DNA from: Larix sibirica
Taxonomy: Eukaryota > Streptophyta > Pinopsida > Pinales > Pinaceae
Reading direction: 5' to 3'
Assembly (NCBI GenBank): GCA_004151065.3
Contig: NWUY0300016622.1
Span: 69,059-89,648, forward strand
Length of the DNA: 20,590 nucleotides
A program made the translations under genes and the position numbers. Within the stretch, counting starts at the first letter, position 1. Each line of letters begins with the position of its first letter. Shown here in pieces: positions 6,391-16,337 of the stretch. The notes below the pieces were generated by a model that searched no databases, had not been told where the DNA came from, and worked only from the letters and a program-made list of their open reading frames with translations.

Positions 6391-6676
6391 AAATTTGTGT
6401 AAAGTTAAAAGACAAGTTGAGGAGAGTCATCCAAGCTAGGAGCCTAATTCAATTATCATAAAATGTCACAATTTAACAATTCGATATTCGAAATAAAGTA
6501 TTTATATCAACCTGTGTTGATTCTAGAGAAGGCTTTAGAGTAAGTGCACTAGAAAGAATTTGGAAACATAACTTTTCCAATAAATAACTATGTGGTAATT
6601 TCCCATGTTCTCAAATTTGTGCAAAAGAGAAGTTTAGGAGAGTCATCCAAGCTAGGAGCCTAATTCAATTATCATA
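6386..6676. repeat. Duplicated flank segment (about 220-bp spacing)
   Basis: 6386-6460 and 6608-6676 are related. The last 40 bases of each (6421-6460 and 6637-6676, GGAGAGTCATCCAAGCTAGG onward) are identical. Similarity continues more loosely downstream (TTCTAGA, CTTTAGAGTAAGT, CACT), indicating an older tandem duplication of the region into which the array element inserted. Confidence 0.85.
6554..6620. other. Apparent uninterrupted (empty) paralogue of the array insertion target
   Basis: The left half (GAATTTGGAAACATAACTTT, TCCAATAAAT) matches 4200-4230. The right half (GTGGTAATTTC, TTCTCAAATTTGTG) matches 6338-6400. Here the halves are contiguous. This is the main argument that 4246-6337 is an insertion. 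Confidence 0.6.
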
Positions 6677-7424
6677 CAAGTATTTTTAACAATTCATGCT
6701 AATTCTAGACAAGTCTTTAGAGTAAGTTCACTGCAAGTTGTGTTATGCATGGGATCTTGTTAGACAAATCCATTCAAGGACTCTACCCTTCAGTGTGAAG
6801 GGAGCTCCCTCTAACAATGGCTTGGTTCAAACTGTCAACATTTTTGAAGAGAAGTTATAGACAAGCTAATAAGGAATTTAGTAGTAAGTTACAAAATGAT
6901 CAACTAGTTCAAAATTGTTCATGAGCTCCAAAGATGCTTAGTTAGTTGTTTAAGGTTTAGCAAATTTTAACTCAAATTTCAAAAAGACTTGGTGTTTACT
7001 AGTGATCTCAGTCTCAATTTAACTAGTGGATTTTTTAAATTCATGGTTGGGTTTCAACAAAGTAATGTTTATTATTGTTAAGGGAAAGGATTACATAACT
7101 TCATGAAGAATATATGCATGTATGTATGTAGACTTAAAGTCGTTAGTATTGTTTCATAGTTAAGACTTGCTAAGACTGATAGAAACCAAAAGTCCTTAGG
7201 TATTTTTGGTTAAGTGATTCCTGGATATAGGATGAAGTGACCAAACATTTACTCACAAGTGTTGAACATCCACCACCTATCAAGAGGTGAGATGCCATGT
7301 CTACCTTTATCGCTAATGTGATTCCCAACCCAATTTAATGACCATGACAACTCCATTATTTTTCAAGGCAAAACATACCAAGATATTAAGGGGAAATGAA
7401 CTTTGATAAGAAAATAATACTACT
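6677..7424. other. AT-rich intergenic stretch
   Basis: No gene recognised. Small structures only: the hairpin CCCTTCA-GTG-TGAAGGG at about 6786, the adjacent palindrome GGGAGCTCCC near 6800, and a short ATGT repeat at about 7114-7130. Confidence 0.45.
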
Positions 7425-8021
7425 CGAACCCTTTTGACCAACCAATTAAGCTCCCAATGATTACCCTCATATATGTCCCAATAGAAAAATTTAAGGGCAA
7501 AATATAATCAATCGACAAAAAAATTAACATTAAAATATTAGATGGGAAAAAAATTTATAGTTAATCTAATGTTTCTAGCTTAGCCCCAAATATATAAAAC
7601 AATTTTTTGATATATGATGATGATTACCTTTCACTAAGATCAATTTTGGTTCATGGGACCCATCACTTAAATTGATAACATTGGTTGTCAAGTTGTTTCT
7701 ATGATCAAATAACTTACCCTAACCCTCTTGATCAGCAAGTTAAGTTCCCAATGATTACCCTTATATATGATCCAATATAAAAATTTAAGGGTGAAATATA
7801 CCTAATTGATGATATTTTAATATTAAAATATTAAATGGTCACAACTTTGTAGTTAATATAATGGTTGTACTTTAGCCCAAAAAATTTAAAATATGTTTTT
7901 GATATATGATGACGTCGATAATGATTATCATTCACTAAGATCAACTTTGGTTCATCAAATCTATCACTTAAATTAATTACTTTGATTTATCAAGTTATTT
8001 ATATGATCAAATTAATAACTT
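7425..8021. repeat. Diverged tandem duplication, about 294-301 bp unit
   Basis: 7425-7718 and 7719-8021 align end to end. Shared anchors are CCCAATGATTACCCT (7453 and 7747), ATTTAAGGG, GATATATGATGA and ACTAAGATCAA (7633 and 7934). The spacing grows from 294 to about 301 through small indels. There is no coding frame, so this is probably an old repeat of unknown family. Confidence 0.85.
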
Positions 8022-8700
8022 GGAAATCAAATTTATGAGTTCCCTTTGATATATTCATAAACGAATCATTTAGCCATTCATTATTTTTTTATCTGCTAAA
8101 TACATCTCAAGTTTTTAAAAGAAGTGTTTAAAGATGGATTGTTTGCGCTTATGTCATTAAAGAAGGGTTGCATGCCCCATTATTTGCCCTTATTTTGTTT
8201 GAGGAAGGGTTTCACTTTTTTGCTACACTTAGAGATGAATTTAGTTATTTTAAATTATCATAAGTTTGCATTTTTTACTTTTTGCAAATTTAATGATTTG
8301 AAAGGGTTGAATCGACCAAAATGTAAGAGTTTGTTATAAATTACTAAAGTTATTAGACAACCTAGGCATTTGGAAGAGATAAATGTATTGATATGCTCTC
8401 GCCTGAGAAAAACTATGTGGATATTTCAATTATCTTCAATCTCTTGGAAAATTGGATGGTATATGGATGGAGCATGTGAAGAATCTCCAAAGTTTGTTAT
8501 GGTTGATATTCAAAAAATTATAATGACAATCAAACAATGTATGGAAATGTGATGGGGTAAAGAAGTTGAATAATGGCTTTTCCTAATGAGAGGTTTGTAG
8601 GTAATAGTTGCAATGTGATTTTCAAGTTTAACAAAATATTGGCATAATAGCGCTCTATGTGGGGTTGCCTTGTTGGCTACTTCAGTTTATGGACACATGT
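8022..8700. other. AT-rich stretch with two short unrecognised ORFs
   Basis: Plus-strand ORFs at 8124-8339 (71 residues, begins MFKDGLFALMSLKKGC) and 8370-8552 (60 residues, begins MEEINVLICSRLRKTMW) lie 30 bases apart in the same frame, separated only by a stop at 8337-8339 and non-ATG codons. They could be the remnant of one longer gene. I recognise no domain or catalytic motif, and chance is possible. Confidence 0.3.
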
Positions 8701-8734
8701 CCTTGGTTTATGTTAGCTTTCCTCACGTATTTTT

Positions 8735-8880
8735 AAATATAAAGGGGGGAGAGCTCTTTGTCAAAATCATGATCATCATTGTCCTCTAATCTTTGTAGTG
8801 GTATTGGGGGCGTATTCTAGGGAGCAAGATGATAGGTTTCGTGAGGAAACCCACAAAGAAGACGAGAAGAGAGAGAGACA
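8735..8880 (+). promoter_or_regulatory. TATA-like element and purine tract, possible promoter or LTR fragment
   Basis: TTTTTAAATATAAAGGGGGG at 8730-8749 resembles a plant TATA box followed by a G run. About 110 bases downstream is a purine tract (AAGAAGACGAGAAGAGAGAG, 8856-8875). This layout is seen in LTR promoters and in some gene leaders. I could not find matching LTR ends (TG...CA) or a tRNA primer site between it and the copia remnant, so the call is weak. Confidence 0.2.
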
Positions 8881-9880
8881 TCTAAGTTGATCTTTGAGAG
8901 ATTGCATTTGTGTGGTGCTAGGGCTTGATCTTGTGAAATGATACAATATGTGTTATGCTTGAAGTAAATCTTAGAGAAGAATGTGATGTTGAAGATGGTG
9001 ATGGATTATCATATAGCTCTTATTGTAGAGCTAGGATTTTTGCCCTAGTAAAAGACATGGAGAGTGAAGCTAATGCATTGCATTACATTATAGCCTTATT
9101 ATTATGAGATGCAGGGATTCTAGGGAAAGATCATGGAGAGCCTAGCTTGATGATTCTTGATCTTGGTATGATGCCTTGCTTCAAAGAAAACTCGGTTATT
9201 GTATTCTTGTTGTTCCATGGAGGTCTTGGTGTTTTTGTTGATGCAAGAGTTTAAGACCTGGTTTTTAGGACTCAAAGCATAGGATGGACATGTAGACTTG
9301 GAGGCTAGTGCTAGAGTTATCTTGCCATGTACTTTTGTGATGCAATATGGCTAGGGTTTGTAAATCATAAGGAAGATAGAACACTAGTGTGGAGAACTTA
9401 TGTGATATAGCTTGGAGTAGCGTTTAGTCTATCCAAAATATATTTTAAATAAATTGATTGTGATGCATATTACCATATTATTGATGAAAAATAAAAAAAT
9501 TAACATGACTCCCCTCAAGCATATATTTATAAAATATAATGAAAAAACTAAAACTTACAAAATATGTTCTTAAATAAAATATAAATAATTATCACTTAAA
9601 GTGATGTTAATTTTGATGAAAAAAACAATACATTTATATGAAACTCCTATTGGTGCACTACCTTATTGATGTTGTTACTAAACAAGAAGTTGACCATGAA
9701 TTTGACAAAAAAAAATTAGTGCAAAAGCCAAACTCTCTAAATGGACAAAGAAAACCACAAATGGGAAAATGTAAATTTTGATTGTATTGATCTTAAGAAA
9801 ACTACAAAAAGATATGTTAACTTATTTATAATTGCTTGTATGATTGATAGAATTACCTTAATTATATGGGGATGTATGGG
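8881..9880. other. AT-rich stretch, nothing recognised
   Basis: No gene or RNA is seen. Small cruciforms occur (AGCTCT-TATTGT-AGAGCT at about 9016, AATGCATTGCATT at about 9072). It lies directly upstream of the copia reverse transcriptase remnant and may contain more of that element beyond recognition. Confidence 0.35.
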
Positions 9881-10327
9881 GATGTAAATTAGAGGCAAAG
9901 TAAAATGGATTTTTAAATTAATGTCTAACTAAAAATAATATTTAAGAGTTAGTTCTTACTCATAGAGGCAAGAATGTAATTTATTGTAAATGGACTTACA
10001 TAAGCCAAGTTGATGTCTAATTATGAAATTGAAAGACATAAAGCTAGATTAGGTTACCCTCCCAAAAAAAAATTAATTATCATGATTTTTTTCCTTTGTG
10101 AATAAATGTGAATAGTTAGAGTTATGTTTGTTATTGTTACCAACTTTCATTAGAAAACCTATTAAATTAATATAAAAGTGAATTCCTTAAATGTTATTTT
10201 ATTGAAAAAAATACATAAAACAACTACCAAAGTTTATTTAAAATAAATTTTTATTTGTAAATTTTAAAAATCTTTATATAGATTGAAATAAGTCACTAAG
10301 TAGTGATATATAAAAATTAACAAGAAC
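9881..10327 (+). pseudogene. Ty1/copia reverse transcriptase remnant (RVT_2 region), copy A
   Basis: This is a decayed N-terminal part of a copia-type reverse transcriptase, which makes element cDNA inside virus-like particles. Blocks in order: a W-R-x-x-M-D-like start near 9887-9910; ELV then GKNVIYCKWTY (9946-9990); IERHKARL (10028-10051); NYHDFF (10075-10092); IVRVMFVIVTNF (10112-10147); INIKVNSLN where D-V-K-x-A-F-L-N is usual (10166-10192); ICKF*KSLYRLK* (10253-10291), the C-K-L-x-K-S-L-Y-G-L-K-Q hallmark; then VTK**YIKIN, matching A-P-R-Q-W-Y. From 10112 to about 10327 one frame is kept and most stops are single transitions of expected codons. Earlier there are at least three frame changes. 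The catalytic Y-x-D-D region is not reached before the interruption at about 10327. Confidence 0.78.
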
Positions 10328-10449
10328 CACGAGGTGGCAATGTCTTCGACATTGCCACCTGTTGTTGCAAGAATGACAATAAGCTATAAGCTAATAGGAG
10401 AGATTCTTGTGTAAGGTCGTGAGCAATTGTCTAGTAAAATGGATGAGTA
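10328..10449. other. Unidentified 120-bp segment interrupting the copia remnant
   Basis: Copia similarity stops at about 10327 and seems to resume in the sequence that follows the second copy (about 20455). The intervening bases begin with a perfect GC-rich hairpin and show no similarity I recognise. I found no clear target duplication around the segment. Confidence 0.4.
10332..10360. repeat. Perfect 13-bp hairpin, 3-base loop, copy A
   Basis: AGGTGGCAATGTC, loop TTC, GACATTGCCACCT. All 13 pairs are Watson-Crick and the stem is GC-richer than the surrounding DNA. It is not followed by a T run, so it does not look like a simple terminator. The single-base difference 10361/20361 lies directly after the stem. 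Confidence 0.95.
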
Positions 10450-10450
10450 N
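10450..10450. other. Single N: contig junction
   Basis: One ambiguous base separates the two 10-kb copies. At the corresponding place after copy B (20450) the base is G, followed by new sequence. The short ORF that runs across the N into the LINE ORF1 (10407-11006) is therefore a chimera and not a real protein. Confidence 0.95.
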
Positions 10451-11443
10451 TATTCCCTTACATTTTTGGACTCAGCAATTTTTGGCCTTCATCGGCAACT
10501 CCCTATGTCGTTTTATCAGGCTTGATTGTGACAGGATCACGAAAGGTTTGATGACCTGTGCTCGTATATGTGTTGAACTTGATCTTAGCTGTGGGCTGCC
10601 AGACAAGCTCCTCATCAATTGGACAGAGGATGAGCCTTATACACAACTTATTGATTATGAAAATACTGCTTTTCATTGCAGATCCTGTCAACAAACTGGG
10701 CACCTTTGGGATACTTGTCCTACCTTCCCAGCTCACACTCCCAGTTCCAAGAAGAGGGCAAAGGAATGGCAAGAGGGGAAGAGCCGCAAAAGTAACACAA
10801 ACTCGCAGCCTGATCGTAGGCAACCACAACATGAGACTTCAGATGAAGTGCTACCCTCTTCCTCTCAAAGCACACTACAGCCACAAAGAAGCCTTCTTCA
10901 GCTCCATCGCAGTCAACAGTGGACCCCAATCAGCCTCCTGCCATGGCAGAAAAGCCTCACTCTCAAAATCCCCCTATCATCGAAGAAGACAGTGAAATGG
11001 CAATGATCCCACATCGATTCCAGGTGGTCAAAAGCACCCCCATGAATCAGACAACTCAGATAGCGACAAGGAAGCAAGCATTGCAGCAATCACTGCTCCT
11101 GATCTTCGAATTTCAGGTCCTTCTTCTGAACAGTTATACATAACTTCAAAGAAATCTACTCCTGCTAACTCCGGAGGTTGGATTGATGTCCGCGAGAAAA
11201 AAGGAAAGAAGGATCGGCTCCAGTCAACCCAATGATCTGGACTCCCTCTTTGTGTCTTAGTTTGTATAGCCTCGCTTGTGTAGCTGTTGATGATCCTTTC
11301 CATCATAAGCTCTACAGGTGGTTTTGTTGCTTATGCTGGCCCTGCTTTTTCAGGGGGCTAGCAGCTATTCCTTGTATCTTTTTGTACGATATTTTTCCTA
11401 GTTGAATATAAGGTCCCATCTTACTCACCAAAAAAAAAAAAAA
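10451..11443 (+). mobile_element. LINE ORF1 remnant, 3' UTR and poly(A), copy B
   Basis: Duplicate of 451-1443, lacking the first 215 bases of the remnant. The zinc knuckle codons are at 10677-10718, the reconstructed frame 0 stop at 11233-11235 and the A run at 11430-11443. The one difference, G at 10845, changes Lys to Glu in the tail (SDEVLP instead of SDKVLP). Confidence 0.8.
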
Positions 11444-14245
11444 TTATCACAAGTTGAAACGCCAATCCTACACTTGCTTATTTGTGACAGAAAGTGGAGA
11501 TAAAGGTAAGGCCCCTTTGCCTATATCAAATAATGACTAGATCTTTGCAATGAAGAATAGCAGTCTCCATTTTTTGGCTTGACGCAACGATACCAGTTGT
11601 CTGCTGGAGCATACACCTCATACCTAAGCCAACCAATAGTATATGAATCAGTTATAAGCAATGCTATAGCCAGCCCTCGGGTGATTCTGTGCAAACTCTG
11701 GAAGATGCTCAAAGGCATTATGGAAGTACTGGAGGATGCTCTTATCAATCTACTTTCCATGAAGATTTTGAAAGAATTCTTGTTCTCTGGTTATTGGTCA
11801 TCAATGTAACCTGCATCAGATGAAGACATAGCATATGGAGTCCTTTTTTATTACTATCTAAGATTCTATATATCAATATATTTTATGCCAGTATTGTTAA
11901 AATTGGTAAACCGTAATAATGGATACCATCCATAGGGACTATAATAGAGTATTGGACCTGCTATTAATGCTGTTTGTTTCAGAAATGGCCCAAAAGAACT
12001 GCTTATCATAGTGGTCATCTTCAAACTATCTTGAGGGCAAGTCAAGGACTCTGTTAGACAGGATGGAATATTCTAAGAATATTATTTTGCATTATTTTAA
12101 TATCATGTTTAGGAGAGAGAAAAGGGCATGAGCTAGATTTGAAATCGCTTATACATAAAAGCTCACTTTTGGATGTAAGCCTTCTGCACTAGACTCATTA
12201 TCTCATGTTGAGCTATGAGCATTTCTGGTGCGTCTTTTAATTTAATGTAACGGAAATAGCTCTTTATGCTCTAAACTTCGATGGATGTTCTTATCGATGA
12301 TTTACTTTTCTTTCTGTATGAATTCATGGATGTGATGGGCATGTTGTTATTCCCTTTTGAATATCAGATGTTATGCCAGTTACTTGCTTTCGTGGTTATT
12401 TACGGGAAGATGTGAATATCGAGGTTGGTTATATGCTTGCTTCACGGTTTGTTTTTTGTCATGAAACTGCAAGGTTGCAAGTACTCCTTTAAGTAGAAAC
12501 ACGTTGCCCATTTGGAAATTATAATCTGTTAATTACCCAAAATATGTTTCAATCTGAACTTTGCATTCGTTTTCAGGCATGGCCCCAGTGTGTAGCCCTG
12601 GGGTTGAAGCTGGATTGTTGTATGGGGAGTACAAGAGTTCAAATTTCAAGACGTGAATTGTTGCTTAACAGATAACTTCCGAAGGGCAATGAAAGAAGCA
12701 AATTAAAAGAAAAAATATATATAAATAAAATCAGCACCGCTTCAAGGCTTCGAAATAAATTAAGCAAGGCTCAAAGCAAGCTAAGCCAGCTTACATATTA
12801 GAACCCTCTCCAAATAAACCAGATGTGCATCTTAGAAAATCATTTTTCACTTGAACCAAACCCTAAACCCAAAACCACATTACCAACATTTGAACAACAT
12901 GTTTCTATGGGTTGTAGATAATCCATTTCCTAGAGTCAGAGACTAAGCAGTTTCAGCACGACAGCAGGACTTCAATTCTCATGGGGAACGGAAAAAAAAG
13001 CGTACAGGCTTACCTCGCTTGGGAATGACGGGGGTTTTCATGGAATTTCTGAAATTCTAGGGAAACCACAAAATTACAGTCTTGCTGAGGTAATTAAACA
13101 CAGTCGGGCGATCTATCATCGGTTCTCTTCTGCCTGTGGTGCGAAAATAAAATTCTAAGCGGCTATGAAATTTATCTCTGCAATCATTATTAAGGTGAAT
13201 CTGCACGAACCCCGAGTTAAAAATAGCTGGGATGAACTCAATGAGAAATGGGATACGTACGCAAATGAAGTCGGCTTCGATGAAGCCTTCATACGGTCAG
13301 ATTAACGAGCAATGGACTTGTGATCGTGATTACAAGTTCGAATTCGAACAAAACCCACCTTGGTAAAGAACGTGTCACTTAGTAATAAGATGGAGAGACC
13401 ATGGGATAAGGGGGTTACTTGTACCATTTTTATTTTCGACCTTATTTTGAAAATCATAAATTTGCAATTTCATGTTTCATAAATTGCAATATGTTTGTAG
13501 AAAGGGTTTTTTTTTATGAACTGTGACCGGATCTTTATGTATGGGGATGGGTATATAAGTCCATTCATGAAATAGATATCAGCATATATATGATCATAAG
13601 TTTTGTTTAGGCTTATACTTTTTTTTACTATTTGATTCACTAATATGAATATCAATAGTATGGTTTTTTTTTGCTAAAAAAGAGGGGTTTTGAACTATGC
13701 TTTATAAATTGCAATATGTTTGTATAAATGGGTTTTAAACTAAGTTAAATGGTTAAAATCACACTTTAAATAACAAATTTCGTGATTAGAGCAATTTCAG
13801 TGTTGTTGAATTACGAAGAATGTCATTAGAAACGGGGCAATATGACTGCCCCTTATACTATGTGTGCTCAAAGGTTGAATGTAGGTGCATTGAAAGTTAG
13901 TTGTGTGTTTTTATCTTCGTATTTGTGTATAGTGTTGAAATTTAATAGCTAAATTGTTAGTCTCAAAACAAGATAGGAAATTTAGCACATTCTATTAAGG
14001 GTTGTTTTTTAAAGTATAGCATCTTTTGAGTGGTCATGTATATCAAAGTGGATGATGGCTCAATATTCTTTCTTTTAATAAGAAATTACTCAAAAATCGA
14101 AAGATCAAGAACAAGTAGTTTGTTATATAAGGTTGACCATATTTTGGATGTAATTAATGCAAATGGAATGGAATTAGTAATGTAAAGTTTCAATATAGAG
14201 AATTTGGCAACACAACCTTTCCAATAAATCACATTATGGTATTTC

Positions 14246-16337
14246 AGGAGTGTCTGTATTAGATTTTATAGTCAACGTTTTGAACCTTCTGGTCCTTATG
14301 ATGAACTTGGATGAAGGTTCAAAACATCAACTATAATATCTAATGCAGACTCTCTTGAAATCTCAATGGACAACCCAATGAACCTCAAAACTCTCAAACA
14401 ATCGATCTTTGGAAGGGAAACACATGAGGTTATTCGTTGTCTTGAAGGATTATGGATTATGTGTAAAGATCAAAAAGAAGAAGGCTAACCTTGCTTTTCT
14501 AAAATGTTATAGGGACAACAACCTTTTACTACTTATTGATCGGTGCCATCCTTCTCCTATTTCGACTTCTTATGGTCTTGATGATGAACCTAATTGAAGG
14601 TTTGAAACATCGACTATAAAATCAAATCCAAACACTCCCAAAATCTGAATGGACAACCCAATGAACCATGGAAGTCTCAAACAATTGATCTTTGAAAGGG
14701 AAACCCGTGAGGTTGTTCACTAGCTTGAAGGATTACACATAAAGATTGAAAACAAGAAGGCCAACCTCACCTTTCTTAAACATTTCAGGGACAACAAACT
14801 TTTACTAGTTATTTATCTATGGAAACCTTATCCTATTTCGACTTCTGCTGGGCCTAATGATGAACTTGACCAAAGGTTCGAAATGTCAACTATAAAATCT
14901 AATGCAGACAGTCTTGAAATCTCAATGGACAACCCAATGAATCGTAGAAATTTCAAACAATTGATTTTTGAAAGGGAAACACATAAGGTTGTTCATTGTC
15001 TTCAAGGATTATGCATAAAGATCGAAAAGAAGAAGGTTGACCTCATTTTTTGGAAATGTTGCAGGGATAACAACCTTTTACTACTTATTGATCTGTCACA
15101 TCCTTATCCTATTTTGACTTCTTCTAGTCTTGATGATGAACCCGACTGAAGGTTCAAAACATGGACTATAAAATCTAATGCGGACACTCTTGAAACCAAT
15201 AGACAGCCCAATGAACCACATAAGTCTCAAACAATTGATCTCTGAAAGGGAAACACACGAGGTTGTTCCTTGCCTTGAAGGATTGCACATAAAGATCAAA
15301 AATAAGAAAGTTGACATCGCTTTTCTAAAACGTTGCAGGGACAACAACCTATTACCACTTATTGATTTGTGGAAACCTTCTCCTATTTCAACTTCTTATG
15401 ATCTAGATGATGAATCTAACTAAAGTTTCAAAATGTTGACTATAAAATCTATTGCAAACACTCCTAAAATCTCAATGGATAGCCCAATGAACCACAAAAG
15501 TCTCAAATAATTGATCTATGAAAGGGAAACACATGAGGGTATTCGTGGTCTTGAAGGATTGCATGTAAAGATCAAAAAGAAGAATCCTAACCTCACTTTT
15601 CTGAAACATTGCAAGGACAAAAACCTTTTACTAGTTATTGACCCATGGCAGCCTCCTCCTATTTTGACTTCTTATGGTCCTGATGATGGACCCAACTAAA
15701 GGTTCGAAACATTAACTATAAAATATAATGCAAACACTCTTGAAATCTCAATGAACAACCTAATGAACTGCATAAGTTTAAAACAATTTATCTATGAAAG
15801 GGAAACACATGAGGCTATTCATTGTCTTGAAAAATTGTTCATAAAGGTCGAAAAAAATAAGGTTGACCTCATTGTTCTAAAATGATACAGTGACACTGAC
15901 CTTTTACTACTTATCGATCTGTGGCAGCCTTCTCCTATTTCGATTTCTTCCGGTCTTAATGATGAACCTAACTGAAGGTTCAAATGTCAACTACAAAATC
16001 TGATGCAAACACTCCTAAAATATCAATGGACAACCCAATGAACCACAGAAGTCTCAAACAATTGACCTTTGAAAGGGAAACACTTGAGGCTAATTGTTGT
16101 ATTAAAAGATTGTGCATAAAGATCGAAAAAAAGAAGGTTGACTCGCTTTTTTGAAACGTTGTAGGGACAACAACCTATTATTACTTATTGATCTGTGGCA
16201 TCCTTCTCATATTTCAACTTCTTCTAGTCTTGATCATGAACCTAACTGAAGGTTCAAAATGTTGACTATAAAATCTAATGCACACACTCCTAAAATCTCA
16301 ATGGAAAACCCAATGAACCACAGAAGTCTCAAATATG
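14246..16337 (+). mobile_element. Array-bearing insertion, copy B
   Basis: Duplicate of 4246-6337 with the same unit starts at +10,000 (14315, 14598, 14874, 15150, 15424, 15700, 15976, 16250), the same 7-base duplication, deletions and stops. No difference from copy A was seen. The complete absence of unit-number or sequence change between two arrays argues against an independent genomic duplicate. Confidence 0.5.

Larger units (their letters stand above)
451..10449. repeat. 10-kb direct duplication, copy A
   Basis: Every base I compared matches 10451-20449 at +10,000, apart from 845 (A versus G) and 10361 (G versus A). Copy A has its natural left flank (1-450) but ends abruptly at the N. 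It contains the LINE, gene-like traces, array element, older duplications, copia remnant and hairpin described individually. Confidence 0.97.

Noticed and set aside
10332-10360. MicroRNA precursor or intrinsic terminator
   Set aside because: A 13-bp stem is too short for a plant miRNA precursor, and there is no following T run. Plant nuclear genes do not use such terminators.
10328-10449. Helitron 3' end, suggested by the short hairpin
   Set aside because: No CTRR terminus lies 8-15 bases beyond the stem on either strand, and no A/T insertion junction is evident.
10407-11006. A 199-residue ORF starting left of the N and running into LINE ORF1
   Set aside because: It crosses the N at the contig junction. 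The first residues come from sequence after the copia remnant, so the protein is an assembly chimera.
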